Below the pieces are notes generated by a model that saw only the letters and a list, made by a program, of their open reading frames with translations, was not told where the DNA came from and did no database searches. A program made the translations under genes and the position numbers. Source: Sphingomonas sp. BGYR3 (GTDB lineage: Bacteria; Pseudomonadota; Alphaproteobacteria; Sphingomonadales; Sphingomonadaceae). Taken from it: 64,000 nt of DNA. Positions 34,039 through 42,695 of this stretch are shown here, piece after piece (the stretch's first letter is position 1; every line of letters starts with the position of its first letter). The stretch lies in the NCBI RefSeq assembly GCF_025153455.1, contig NZ_JANZNT010000001.1, forward strand, positions 1,426,001-1,490,000. The letters are read 5' to 3'.

Positions 34039-35454
34039 TCACTTCTCCTCGACCCTTGCCCGCGCAGCCGCGATCGCCTCGCGCACGCGCACCGGGGCGG
34101 TGCCGCCATGGCTGGTCCGGCTGGCCACCGATGCGTCAACGCTCAACACGTCGTAAACGCGCGCGTCAATGCGCGGGTCCACACCGGTCAGCACCTCCAG
34201 CGGCAACTGGTCCAGCCGGCAACCCGCGCCCTCCGCCGCCGCAACGGCGCGGCCGGTGATGTGATGCGCCTCGCGGAACGGCACGCCCGCCTCGCGCACC
34301 AGCCAGTCGGCAAGATCGGTTGCGGTGGCAAAGCCGCTTTCGGCCAGTGCGCGCATCCGGTCGGTGCGGAACGTCGCGCTTTCCACCATGCCGGTCATCG
34401 CCGCGATCGACAGCGCCAAGAGGTCATGCGCCTCGAACACCGGCGGCTTGTCGTCCTGCATGTCCTTTGAATAGGCGAGCGGCAGGCCCTTCATGGTGAT
34501 CATCAGGCTGGTCAGGCACCCGATGATCCGCCCCGAATGACCGCGCACCAGCTCGGCCGCATCGGGATTGCGCTTTTGCGGCATGATCGAGCTGCCGGTC
34601 GACCATTGGTCGGACAGGCGGACAAAGCCGAAGGGCTGGCTGGCCCAGATGATGAACTCTTCCGCCAGCCGCGACAGGTGCAGCGACGCCTGCGCCGCGC
34701 TCATCAGGTAATCCAGCGCAAAGTCGCGGTCGGAAACCGCATCCAGCGAATTGTCGGTCGGCCCGTCAAAGCCAAGCGCGGCGGCAGTGCGGTGGCGATC
34801 GATGGGAAATCCGGTTCCGGCCAGCGCCGCGCTGCCCAGCGGACAGCGGTTCATCCGCATCCGCGCATCGGCAAACCGGCTGCGGTCGCGCGCTACCATC
34901 TCGACATACGCCATCAGGTGATGGCCCAGCGTCACCGGCTGCGCGCTCTGCAGATGGGTAAAGCCGGGCATCACGCTGTCGGCATGGTCCTCTGCCCGCG
35001 CCAGCAGCGCCAGTTGCAGCGCCTTCAGCCCGGCATCCACCGCATCGATGGCATCGCGCACCCACAGGCGGAAATCGGTCGCCACCTGATCATTGCGGCT
35101 GCGCGCGGTGTGCAGGCGGCCAGCGACCGGCCCGATCTTCTCGGCCAGCCGCGCCTCGGTCTGCATATGGATGTCTTCCAGCGCCAGATCCTCTGCCACG
35201 CCATTGGCAGCATAGTCGGCGGCCACGGCATCCAGACCGGCGGCGATCGTCGCGGCATCGTCTGCCGACAGGATGCCCGTCGCGCCCAGCATTTCGACAT
35301 GGGCTTTCGATCCGGCGACATCCTGTTGCCACAGCCGCTTGTCGAACGGGATGGAGGCATTTATCTCCCGCATCACGGCCGACGGTCCCTCGGCAAACCG
35401 CCCGCCCCACATGGTGTTGGCGCCACCGGAAACAGGAGTATGAGCGTTGGTCAT
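34039..35454 (-). CDS. argH: Argininosuccinate lyase
   Basis: ArgH splits argininosuccinate to arginine and fumarate. It has 471 residues. The fumarase/aspartase superfamily signature [16 protein letters not shown] is clear, along with [49 protein letters not shown] and [24 protein letters not shown]. The ATG at 35454 is the conserved start. Its first eight bases overlap the start of the divergent thioredoxin-like gene, so its promoter must lie within that gene. Confidence 0.97.
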   Translation of the reverse strand: MTNAHTPVSGGANTMWGGRFAEGPSAVMREINASIPFDKRLWQQDVAGSKAHVEMLGATGILSADDAATIAAGLDAVAADYAANGVAEDLALEDIHMQTEARLAEKIGPVAGRLHTARSRNDQVATDFRLWVRDAIDAVDAGLKALQLALLARAEDHADSVMPGFTHLQSAQPVTLGHHLMAYVEMVARDRSRFADARMRMNRCPLGSAALAGTGFPIDRHRTAAALGFDGPTDNSLDAVSDRDFALDYLMSAAQASLHLSRLAEEFIIWASQPFGFVRLSDQWSTGSSIMPQKRNPDAAELVRGHSGRIIGCLTSLMITMKGLPLAYSKDMQDDKPPVFEAHDLLALSIAAMTGMVESATFRTDRMRALAESGFATATDLADWLVREAGVPFREAHHITGRAVAAAEGAGCRLDQLPLEVLTGVDPRIDARVYDVLSVDASVASRTSHGGTAPVRVREAIAAARARVEEK

Positions 35455-36022
35455 TCGGTTGGGCGTCCTGCCTGTTCTGTTCGTGGCGGCGGCAATCGGC
35501 GGTTGCGATAGGCAATCCGGCGACGCTGGGCAAGGCGCAGACAACAGCACGCCACCGATCAGCAACGCGGTGGCAGAGACAAAGGGGACGCAGGACCGTA
35601 CCCAGGTGGGCACGCCTGCCCCGGATTATGCCTTTACCGATGCCGATGGCAAATCGCTGACGCTGGCAACGTTCAAGGGCAAGCCGGTGCTGGTCAACCT
35701 GTGGGCCACATGGTGCGCGCCCTGTGTCGCGGAGATGCCGACGCTGGACGCACTGGCCAAGCGGGAGACGGGCAAGCTGGCCGTGCTGGCCATCAGTCAG
35801 GACATGGACGGGGCGAAAAAGGTGCTGCCGTACCTGGAAAAGGCAAAGCTGCTGAACCTGGTTCCCTATCTCGATCCGGACCTGCGCTTTTCCGTCGGCC
35901 TGAACGCCAGCCTGCCGACCACCATCCTGTATGATTCCGAAGGACGCGAAGTCTGGCGCTATGTTGGCCCGATGGACTGGTCGAGCGAGGCCGCGGCCCA
36001 GATGATCAGCGAGGCGAAGTAA
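35447..36022 (+). CDS. TlpA/ResA-like thioredoxin lipoprotein
   Basis: A 191-residue protein starting at TTG with AGGAG eight bases upstream. It has a signal peptide with lipobox (AAIGGC, Cys20), a Ser/Thr-rich spacer, then a thioredoxin fold with the redox motif WCAPC in [27 protein letters not shown]. The insert and the cis-Pro segment [14 protein letters not shown] fit the TlpA/ResA group of periplasmic disulfide reductases used in cytochrome c or oxidase maturation; the partner is unknown. It is head-to-head with argH, sharing eight bases, and ends at a hairpin shared with topA. Confidence 0.85.
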   Translation: MVIRLGVLPVLFVAAAIGGCDRQSGDAGQGADNSTPPISNAVAETKGTQDRTQVGTPAPDYAFTDADGKSLTLATFKGKPVLVNLWATWCAPCVAEMPTLDALAKRETGKLAVLAISQDMDGAKKVLPYLEKAKLLNLVPYLDPDLRFSVGLNASLPTTILYDSEGREVWRYVGPMDWSSEAAAQMISEAK

Positions 36023-36033
36023 CCTGCCCTCCG

Positions 36034-36074
36034 CCCCCTGCCCGTCCCGCATACTGGCGGAGACGGGCAGGGGG
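36034..36074. terminator. Convergent hairpin between tlpA-like gene and topA
   Basis: CCCCCTGCCCGTC (36034-36046) and GACGGGCAGGGGG (36062-36074) are perfect 13-base complements. An inner CCGC/GCGG pair extends the stem after a one-base bulge. It stands between convergent stop codons and probably stops transcripts from both sides, although T-runs are missing. Confidence 0.7.
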
Positions 36075-36078
36075 ATGA

Positions 36079-38631
36079 TCAGGCCGTCGTCTTTTTCGCC
36101 GCCGCTTTCTTGGCCGGGACCTTCTTCGCAGGCGCCTTTTTGGTCGCAGCTTTTTTCGCGGGCTTTTTCTTGACCGGTGCCGCCGCTGCCTTGGCATCGA
36201 TCAGCTGAGCGGCCTCCTCCAGGGTGAGCTGGTCCTTGTCGACCGACTTGGGCAGCGTGGCGTTGGTTTCGCCATCGGTCAGATAGGGGCCATAGCGGCC
36301 CTCCATCAGCTTGATTTCCGCTTCCGTGCGCGGGTGCTTGCCCAGTATCTTCAGCGGCTCACGCGCCGCGCCGCGTGCGGGACGGCCGCCCGCCGCCGCC
36401 TCGGCCAGCTTGACGACGGCCGCGTTCATGCCCGTCTCGAACACCTCTGCCGTATTGGCCAGCCGCGCATATTTGCCGGCGTGCTTCAGATACGGGCCAT
36501 AGCGTCCGATCGCTGCCTCGATCGGCTCGCCCGTTTCGGGGTGATTGCCGATGACGCGCGGCAGGGACAGCAGCTTCAGCGCCCAGTCGAGGTCCAGCTC
36601 GCCCGGCAGATCCTTGGGGATCGACGCGCGCTTGGCATCCGCTCCTTCGCCCAGCTGGATATAAGGGCCGAACCGGCCCGCCTTGCGTTCGATCGCCAAG
36701 CCGGTTTCGGGATCGGTGCCGATCGCCTCCGGCTCGGTATCCGCGCCCGCATCCGCCCCGCCCGGCTGAGCGAAACGGCGGGTATATTTGCAGTCGGGAT
36801 AGTTGGAGCAGGCAACGAACGCCCCGAACCGGCCGCCACGCAGGGCCAGCCGCCCCACCCCGCAATTCGGGCACAGGCGCGGGTCGGTGCCATCGCCCTT
36901 GTCGGGAAACAGATAGGGTTCGAGGAACTGGTCCAGCTCCGCCGTCACCTCGGATGGCTTGAACTCCATGACCTGAGTCGTGCGCGGCTTGAAATCGCGC
37001 CAGAACGCATCCAGCACGGCCTGCCATTCGGCGCGCCCGCCGGACACGTCGTCCAGCTCCTCCTCAAGCCCCGCCGTGAAATCATAGCTGACATATTTTT
37101 CGAAGAACCGTTCGAGGAACGCGGTCAGCAACCGGCCGCTCTCTTCGGCAAAGAACCGGTTCTTTTCGACGCGGACATACGCCCGGTCCTTCAGCACCTG
37201 AATGATCGAGGCATAGGTGGACGGGCGGCCGATCCCCAGTTCCTCCAGCCGCTTGACCAACGATGCTTCGGAAAAGCGCGGCGGCGGCTGGGTGAAATGC
37301 TGTTCGGCATTCACGCCCAGCTTTGCCGGGGTATCGCCCTGGCGCAGCACCGGCAGGCGGCGGGATTCCTCGTCGCCCTCATCGTCCTTGCCCTCTTCGT
37401 ACAGCGCCAGATAGCCGGGAAAGAGCACCACCTGTCCGGTTGCGCGCAGCGCATGGCGGCCGGTGCCTTCCTCCAGCTCGACGGTGGTGCGTTCCATCCG
37501 CGCCGACGCCATCTGGCTGGCCATCGCGCGCTTCCAGATCAGGTCGTACAGGCGGGCATGATCGCCAGCCCCCAGCCGGTCGCGGGCGAAATCGGTGGGG
37601 CGGATCGCCTCATGCGCTTCCTGGGCGTTCTTGGCCTTGGCCTGATACTGGCGCGGCTTGTCGGGGACATAGCCCGCATCGTACCGCTCGACGATCGCCT
37701 TGCGCGCGGCATCGATGGCGCTGCCATCCATCTGGACCCCGTCGGTCCGCATGTAGGTGATCGCGCCGTCTTCATACAGGCCCTGCGCCACGCGCATCGT
37801 ATGGCTGGCCGAAAAGCCGAGCTTGCGCGCCGCTTCCTGTTGCAGGGTCGATGTGGTGAAGGGCGGCGGCGGGTTGCGCGTCGCGGGCTTTGTCTCGACG
37901 CTGGCGACGCTGAACCGGCCTGCCTCCACAGCGGCCCTCGCCCGCTCGGCCGTCGCGCCGTCCCCGATGGTCAGCCGGTCGATCTTCTGCCCGTCGAACC
38001 GCACCAGCCGCGCCTGGAACCGGGTTGCATCCTGTTCCAGATCGGCAATGACCGACCAATATTCCTGGGGCACGAACCCCTCGATCTCCCGCTCCCGCTC
38101 GACGATCAGCCGCAGCGCCACCGACTGGACGCGGCCCGCCGATTTCGCGCCGGGCAGCTTGCGCCACAGCACCGGCGACAGGGTAAAGCCGACCAGGTAA
38201 TCCAGCGCCCGGCGCGCGCGATAGGCATCGATCAGGTCGGTATCCAGCTCGCGCGGATGCGCCATGGCGTGCAGCACGGCGGGTTTGGTGATCGCGTTGA
38301 ACGTCACGCGCTCCACCGCCCTGGGCAGCGCCTTTTTCTTGGCCAGCACCTCCTGCACGTGCCAGCTGATCGCCTCGCCCTCCCGATCCGGGTCGGTCGC
38401 CAGGATCAGCCGGTCGGCCCCCTTTGCGGCGTCGGTAATCGCCTTCAGCTGCTTGGCCTTGTCGCCATAGGCTTCCCATTCCATCGCAAAGCCCTGATCC
38501 GGGTCGACGGAGCCATCGCGGGCGGGAAGATCGCGGACATGGCCGTAACTGGCCAGCACGCGATACTCCTTGCCCAGATATTTCTCGATCGTCTTTGCCT
38601 TTGCGGGCGATTCGACAATGACCAGTTGCAT
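36079..38631 (-). CDS. topA: DNA topoisomerase I
   Basis: Type IA topoisomerase that relaxes negative supercoils. It has 850 residues: N-terminal Toprim (LVIVESPAKAKTIEKYLG, ILATDPDREGEAISWH), and the active-site Tyr in EDGAITYMRTDGVQM at about 320. One zinc-ribbon follows (CPNCGVGRLALRGGRFGAFVACSNYPDCKYTRRF), then three C-terminal repeats with GRFGPYIQ/GRYGPYLK/GRYGPYLT. It ends in a roughly 30-residue Lys/Ala tail (KKPAKKAATKKAPAKK...), a DNA-binding feature seen in many alphaproteobacterial TopA. Confidence 0.97.
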   Translation of the reverse strand: MQLVIVESPAKAKTIEKYLGKEYRVLASYGHVRDLPARDGSVDPDQGFAMEWEAYGDKAKQLKAITDAAKGADRLILATDPDREGEAISWHVQEVLAKKKALPRAVERVTFNAITKPAVLHAMAHPRELDTDLIDAYRARRALDYLVGFTLSPVLWRKLPGAKSAGRVQSVALRLIVEREREIEGFVPQEYWSVIADLEQDATRFQARLVRFDGQKIDRLTIGDGATAERARAAVEAGRFSVASVETKPATRNPPPPFTTSTLQQEAARKLGFSASHTMRVAQGLYEDGAITYMRTDGVQMDGSAIDAARKAIVERYDAGYVPDKPRQYQAKAKNAQEAHEAIRPTDFARDRLGAGDHARLYDLIWKRAMASQMASARMERTTVELEEGTGRHALRATGQVVLFPGYLALYEEGKDDEGDEESRRLPVLRQGDTPAKLGVNAEQHFTQPPPRFSEASLVKRLEELGIGRPSTYASIIQVLKDRAYVRVEKNRFFAEESGRLLTAFLERFFEKYVSYDFTAGLEEELDDVSGGRAEWQAVLDAFWRDFKPRTTQVMEFKPSEVTAELDQFLEPYLFPDKGDGTDPRLCPNCGVGRLALRGGRFGAFVACSNYPDCKYTRRFAQPGGADAGADTEPEAIGTDPETGLAIERKAGRFGPYIQLGEGADAKRASIPKDLPGELDLDWALKLLSLPRVIGNHPETGEPIEAAIGRYGPYLKHAGKYARLANTAEVFETGMNAAVVKLAEAAAGGRPARGAAREPLKILGKHPRTEAEIKLMEGRYGPYLTDGETNATLPKSVDKDQLTLEEAAQLIDAKAAAAPVKKKPAKKAATKKAPAKKVPAKKAAAKKTTA

Positions 38632-38778
38632 GATGGTTTGACGGCCTCTTACGTGTGTACGCGCGAGGGTGGGGATCGCATCCCCGCCCCGTCAAGCGTC
38701 GCCATCGTGATTTCCGCAGGTAATGTCTGGAGCGATGTTAATCCTTGCGGTGCATTTTCCGGAGATTGGAGATCGACG

Positions 38779-39213
38779 ATGCTGTCTTTTGAGCGGCTGA
38801 TTCGCGAACATCGCTTGATTTCGCAGCTTGGCGGACAGCTTCGCCATGCCCTTTCGATCGGCGCGGATACGGCTGCCGCTCATGGCGCGATGACGACCCT
38901 GTCCGATACCCTGATCGCACATCTTCATGCCGAGGATTCGGAAATCTATCCCCAGCTGATGATCAGCCGCGACGCCGGGGCGGCTCATGCCGCAAGGGTG
39001 GCGGTCGAACGGTTCAAGACGCTGGCGTCGGACTGGATCGCCCATGTCGCATTCTGGACGCCATCGGCGATCAGCCAGAACCGGCCCGGGTTCGATGCTG
39101 CGACGCTGGCCATTCTCGCCCGGCTGGATGCCCGCATCGCCCAGGAAAACGAACTGCTCTACCCGATGGCGCTCAGTACCGCGAACCTGCCGCTGCGCGA
39201 CCAGGCGGCCTGA
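38779..39213 (+). CDS. Hemerythrin domain protein
   Basis: A 144-residue four-helix protein of the hemerythrin/HHE family. Likely iron ligands lie in FERLIREHRLISQL, in LIAHLHAEDSEIYPQL (His and Glu) and in IAQENELLYP. Such proteins bind a di-iron centre and sense or handle oxygen, NO or iron; the role here is unknown. The ATG has GGAG/GGAGAT in front. The same frame is open far upstream through the topA antisense, which is not coding. The 147-base gap to topA holds an inverted repeat GGGGAT-CGC-ATCCCC. Confidence 0.8.
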   Translation: MLSFERLIREHRLISQLGGQLRHALSIGADTAAAHGAMTTLSDTLIAHLHAEDSEIYPQLMISRDAGAAHAARVAVERFKTLASDWIAHVAFWTPSAISQNRPGFDAATLAILARLDARIAQENELLYPMALSTANLPLRDQAA

Positions 39214-39225
39214 CGATCCACGGGT

Positions 39226-39675
39226 TCAGCCCGGCTGACCCGCCATCAGCCGGCGCCTGACCGCCAGCAGATCGTCCCGCGACCGAAGCAGCGTGGACAA
39301 GTCCCCGCCGCACGCCGCCAGCATGGCGGACGCGATCCGCTGCGCCTCGGCCAGCAGGGTGCGGCCGGCATCGGTCAGCGTCACGCGCACCACGCGCTCG
39401 TCCCGATCGTCCCGCCGCCGCGCGACCAGACCGCTCGCTTCCATCCTCTTGATCATCGGCGTCAGCGTGTTGGATTCAAGGAACAGCTGATCCCCCAGCT
39501 CTCCCACGCTCTGTCCGTCGCGCGCGCCCAGTAACAGCAGGGCGAGATATTGGGGGTACGTCACCCCCAGCGAGTCGAGCAGCGGCTTGTACGCGCGCGT
39601 CACGGCCATCGCCGTCGAATGGACGGAAAAGCAGAACAGCTGGTCGAGCGGGTTGGCGGGCGGCGTCTCGGTCAT
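39226..39675 (-). CDS. ohrR: MarR-family organic peroxide sensor OhrR
   Basis: A 149-residue MarR-type repressor. The sensing cysteine of OhrR is present as Cys15 in QLFCFSVHSTAMAVTRAYKPLLDSLGVTYPQYLALLLL, and the winged helix is LGDQLFLESNTLTPMIKRMEASGLVARRRDDRDERVVRVTLTDAG. Organic hydroperoxides oxidise this Cys and release DNA. Divergent location from ohr with repeated candidate operators in between supports the call. Confidence 0.93.
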   Translation of the reverse strand: MTETPPANPLDQLFCFSVHSTAMAVTRAYKPLLDSLGVTYPQYLALLLLGARDGQSVGELGDQLFLESNTLTPMIKRMEASGLVARRRDDRDERVVRVTLTDAGRTLLAEAQRIASAMLAACGGDLSTLLRSRDDLLAVRRRLMAGQPG

Positions 39676-39681
39676 GCAACA

Positions 39682-39761
39682 GATTTAATCGCAGGCGATT
39701 TAATCGCAAGCCTTGACGGTCAGAAGCAGGATACACATATATCGTACACGATTTAACCGCA
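39682..39761. promoter_or_regulatory. Three repeated candidate OhrR operator units
   Basis: GATTTAATCGCA occurs at 39682-39693 and again at 39697-39708, and GATTTAACCGCA at 39750-39761. The first two are 15 bases apart and together contain the palindrome TTAATCGC-AGGC-GATTTAA; the third is 53 bases further on, near the likely ohr transcription start. The region is strikingly A/T-rich for this genome. By position these are the best candidates for OhrR binding to repress both genes. Confidence 0.6.
39713..39741 (+). promoter_or_regulatory. Probable ohr promoter
   Basis: TTGACG (39713-39718) stands 17 bases before CATATA (39736-39741), or 18 before ATATAT. This is a reasonable housekeeping -35/-10 pair about 40 bases before the ohr start. 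It lies between the second and third candidate operator units. Confidence 0.55.
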
Positions 39762-39778
39762 AACGATGGAGATTGATG

Positions 39779-40201
39779 ATGGCGACCAAGATTCTGTATC
39801 GCACCACGGCAACCGCAACCGGCGGCCGCGACGGGCGCGCGGCCACCACCGACGGCGCGCTTGATGTCGCGCTGGCCATGCCGGTCGAACTTGGCGGCAA
39901 TGGCAAGGGGAACAATCCGGAACAGCTGTTTGCGGCGGGCTATGCCGCCTGCTTCCTCAGCGCGCTGAAGTTTTCCGCGTCACAGGCCGGCACAAAGCTG
40001 CCTGCCGAAACCAGCATCGCCGCAACCGTCGGCATCGGCCCGCGCGAAGATGTCGGCTTTGGCCTGACCGTCGATCTGGTCGCCACCATCCCCGGCCTGG
40101 ATGCCGCAGAGGCAAAGGCGCTGCTGGATACCGCGCACACGGTCTGCCCCTATTCGCACGCGACGCGGGGCAACATCCCGGTGAACATCACCCTCGCCTG
40201 A
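39779..40201 (+). CDS. ohr: Organic hydroperoxide resistance peroxidase Ohr
   Basis: Ohr reduces organic hydroperoxides by a Cys pair recharged by lipoylated proteins. It has 140 residues. The catalytic Cys58 lies in GYAACFLSALKF and the resolving Cys123 in TVCPYSHATRGNIPV; Arg20 and Glu48 fit the conserved active-site positions. Two ATG codons are adjacent (39776, 39779); the second has the better distance to GGAG. It is divergent from ohrR. Confidence 0.95.
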   Translation: MATKILYRTTATATGGRDGRAATTDGALDVALAMPVELGGNGKGNNPEQLFAAGYAACFLSALKFSASQAGTKLPAETSIAATVGIGPREDVGFGLTVDLVATIPGLDAAEAKALLDTAHTVCPYSHATRGNIPVNITLA

Positions 40202-40219
40202 CCCACGGCCCGGCAACGG

Positions 40220-40900
40220 TCAGGCAAAGATATCCGCCTCCGTTTCCGGGTCTTCCGGTTCCAGCACGCGATAGGCGGCGACCCCCACCTGGGTCGTCGC
40301 CATCATGCTGATGGCCAGCAGTCCGTTGGTCAGGATGGAAAACCAGAGCGGCAGGGCGTCCAGCGCGACGTCCATAACCCATATTTCGGCCGCCAGCGCC
40401 GCGCCCAGCGGCACCACGGCCAGGATGAGCAGCGCCGAAATCGGCGTAACCGACGCCTGCGTCCTGCGCCAGCTTTCGCCCAAAGCATCCCCGATCGTCC
40501 TGCCCTCCGCAATCAGGATCGCGCCCGCAACTGCCCAGCGGCTGGCGACATAGATGCCCGGCAGGACCAGCATCAGCACTCCAAGCGCGATGCCCAGCGT
40601 TGCCACCAGGTTGAGCAGATACAGTGCGACAATCCGGCCATTGCCCGGCGCGATGGACGATCCGGCAGCGGTCAACGCCGCCCGAATCTGCCACTGGACC
40701 AGGGCAATCGTGACGACCGAAACGACCAGATTGATCCCGACGGCCACCGATGGATTGGCGTTCAACATCGCGTCGGCCGCCATCCCGGCCGCCCAGTGCC
40801 CGGCCAGGATCATGGCATAGGTCGGCAGGATCGCGGGCAACGGATCGAGCGCCGCGCTGACCAGCGCGCCGAACCGCACGGTGGTCACCCGATCATCCAT
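40220..40900 (-). CDS. Polytopic membrane protein of unknown function
   Basis: A 226-residue protein with about five or six hydrophobic segments, for example YAMILAGHWAAGMAADAML, VAVGINLVVSVVTIALVQW, LYLLNLVATLGIALGVLMLVLPGIYVASRW and ALLILAVVPLGAALAAEIWV. The segment GIYVASRWAVAGAILIAEGRTIGDALGESWRRT resembles regulators/DUF membrane domains related to glycerophosphodiester phosphodiesterase membrane modules, but I would not assign it. Its start overlaps the dprA stop by 8 bases, so it belongs to the plsY-dprA unit. Confidence 0.7.
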   Translation of the reverse strand: MDDRVTTVRFGALVSAALDPLPAILPTYAMILAGHWAAGMAADAMLNANPSVAVGINLVVSVVTIALVQWQIRAALTAAGSSIAPGNGRIVALYLLNLVATLGIALGVLMLVLPGIYVASRWAVAGAILIAEGRTIGDALGESWRRTQASVTPISALLILAVVPLGAALAAEIWVMDVALDALPLWFSILTNGLLAISMMATTQVGVAAYRVLEPEDPETEADIFA

Positions 40901-41975
40901 TGGCGCTGACCCGTCCGCCGGCATGCCGTTCCAGCCGACCGGCCAGTTCCAGTTCCAGCAGCACCATCGCCACCATGGCCGGGCTGACGCCGGACTGACG
41001 GATCAGTTCGTCCACGGCGACCGGAACCGGGCCCAGCAGGTCAGTGACCGCTCGGCGCTCCGCCTCGCCCGGGTCGGCGTCCGGCCCTGCATCGAACCGG
41101 CTGGCCGGCGCACGGACGCTGCGCGCGTCGATCGGCCGGATCATCTCCAGCACATCGGCGGCATTCTGGACCAGCGTCGCGCCTTCGCGGATCAAGAGGT
41201 TGCAGCCCTGTGCTCGCGGATCGATCGGGCTGCCGGGCACGGCCATCACCTCTCGCCCAGCCTCGCCCGCCAGCCGCGCGGTGATCAGCGATCCCGAACG
41301 CGGCGCGGCCTCCACGACCACGGTGCCAAGCGCCAGCCCGGCGATGATCCGGTTGCGCGCCGGAAAGAACCGGGCCAGCGGCTCCGTGCCCGGCGGCTGT
41401 TCCGCGATCAGCAGCCCCTGGCTCGCCACCTGCTCCTGAAGCTCGCGATTTTCCGGCGGAAAGGCGATGTCGATGCCGCTGGCGATCACACCGATGGTGC
41501 CGGTGCCGATCGATCCGTGATGCGCAGCGGTATCAATGCCCCGCGCCAGGCCCGACACGACCGTCACCCCGGCCTCGCCAAGCCCATGGGCGAGCTGGCG
41601 GGCAAAGCGGCATGCCGCGGCCGAGGCATTGCGCGCGCCCACCATCGCCACCACCGGCCGCGACACCAGCCCCCGGTCCCCGCGCGTCACCATGACCGCA
41701 GGCGCACTATCCAGTTCGGCCAGCAGCGCGGGATAGTCCCCCTCGTCCCGGAACCAGTATTGCCCGCCCAGCCGCTCCACCGCCGCACGCTCGCGCTCGG
41801 CGCTGCGCAGATCGGCGATCACCGGCGGCCGGCCCCCGCCCCGCAGCGCCAGATCGGGCAGCGCGGCCAATGCCGCCGCCGGGGTTCCGAACCGGGCGAT
41901 CAACTGAACATAGGTGACCGGGCCGATGCCCGGCGTGCGGATCAGCCGCAGTCGGTCAAGGACGGGATCGCTCAT
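40893..41975 (-). CDS. dprA: DNA-processing protein DprA
   Basis: DprA loads RecA on incoming single-stranded DNA in natural transformation. The 360-residue protein has an N-terminal helix-hairpin-like part (LRLIRTPGIGPVTYVQLIARFG). The Rossmann-like core carries VVAMVGARNASAAACRFARQLAHGLGEAGVTVVSGLARGIDTAAHHGSI, GVIASGIDIAFPPENREL, and FPARNRIIAGLALGTVVVEAAPRSGSLITARLAGEAGREVMAVPGSPIDPRAQGCNLLIREGA. A C-terminal winged-helix DML1-like part follows. It is coupled to plsY (ATGA). Confidence 0.95.
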   Translation of the reverse strand: MSDPVLDRLRLIRTPGIGPVTYVQLIARFGTPAAALAALPDLALRGGGRPPVIADLRSAERERAAVERLGGQYWFRDEGDYPALLAELDSAPAVMVTRGDRGLVSRPVVAMVGARNASAAACRFARQLAHGLGEAGVTVVSGLARGIDTAAHHGSIGTGTIGVIASGIDIAFPPENRELQEQVASQGLLIAEQPPGTEPLARFFPARNRIIAGLALGTVVVEAAPRSGSLITARLAGEAGREVMAVPGSPIDPRAQGCNLLIREGATLVQNAADVLEMIRPIDARSVRAPASRFDAGPDADPGEAERRAVTDLLGPVPVAVDELIRQSGVSPAMVAMVLLELELAGRLERHAGGRVSANG

Positions 41976-42586
41976 CCGGCGGCGCGCTTCGATCCGCCGA
42001 TGCGCGGTTCCTGCCCCCGCATCAGCCGCGCGATATTCTCCCGATGCTTCCACAGCACGATCAGCGCCAGCGCCAGCAGGACGGGCAACAGATCGGCCCG
42101 GCCCAGCGCAACTGCGGCCACCGGCGCGCTCACCGCCGCGCTCATCCCCGCCACGGACGAGATGCGCAGCACCGCCAGCAGGCCCAGCCAGACCAGCGCA
42201 TAAACCAGCCCGATCGGCCAGTGGAATGCCAGCACCACGCCCATCAGCGTCGCAACCCCCTTGCCCCCGCGAAACCGCAGCCAGACCGGATAGCAATGGC
42301 CGATGAACGCGGCGGCACCGGCAAGGATCTGTTCGCCGGGGAACAGCGCCCCGGCAATCGCCACCGCGACCAGTCCCTTTGCCATGTCCAGCAGCAGCGT
42401 GGCGGCCGCCAGCCCCTTGCGTCCCGTGCGCAGCACATTGGTGGCACCGATATTGCCCGATCCGATGCTGCGCAGATCGCCCGCCCCCGCCGCACGCGTC
42501 AGCAGCACACCGAACGGGATCGACCCCAGCAGATAACCGGTCAGCAGCGCCAGCGCCGGTGCCTGCCACAGGATTTGCGTTTCCAT
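41972..42586 (-). CDS. plsY: Glycerol-3-phosphate acyltransferase PlsY
   Basis: PlsY acylates glycerol-3-phosphate with acyl-phosphate in phospholipid synthesis. It has 204 residues and about five membrane helices. Family motifs are YLLGSIPFGVLLTRAAGAGDLRSIGSGNIGATNVLRTGRKGLAAATLLLDMAKG, GHCYPVWLRFRGGKGVATLMGV and the C-terminal LWKHRENIARLMRGQEPRIG. The ATG at 42586 is the conserved start. It is the first gene of plsY-dprA-membrane protein. Confidence 0.96.
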   Translation of the reverse strand: METQILWQAPALALLTGYLLGSIPFGVLLTRAAGAGDLRSIGSGNIGATNVLRTGRKGLAAATLLLDMAKGLVAVAIAGALFPGEQILAGAAAFIGHCYPVWLRFRGGKGVATLMGVVLAFHWPIGLVYALVWLGLLAVLRISSVAGMSAAVSAPVAAVALGRADLLPVLLALALIVLWKHRENIARLMRGQEPRIGGSKRAAG

Positions 42587-42695
42587 TGCCCTCGTCTCCG
42601 CCGTGGGGACACCGGTGTTCGGGCCATCAGTCGGCTGTCGCCAATCGGTTAGTGGGTTGATTCTTGCCATGCAACCGCCGCACAGGATGGATGCG

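Noticed and set aside
36334-38778. A very long open frame antisense to topA that runs in frame into the hemerythrin gene.
   Set aside because: It mirrors topA codon structure and is Arg/Gln/His-rich, the usual antisense shadow in GC-rich DNA. The hemerythrin gene has its own ATG and ribosome site at 38779.
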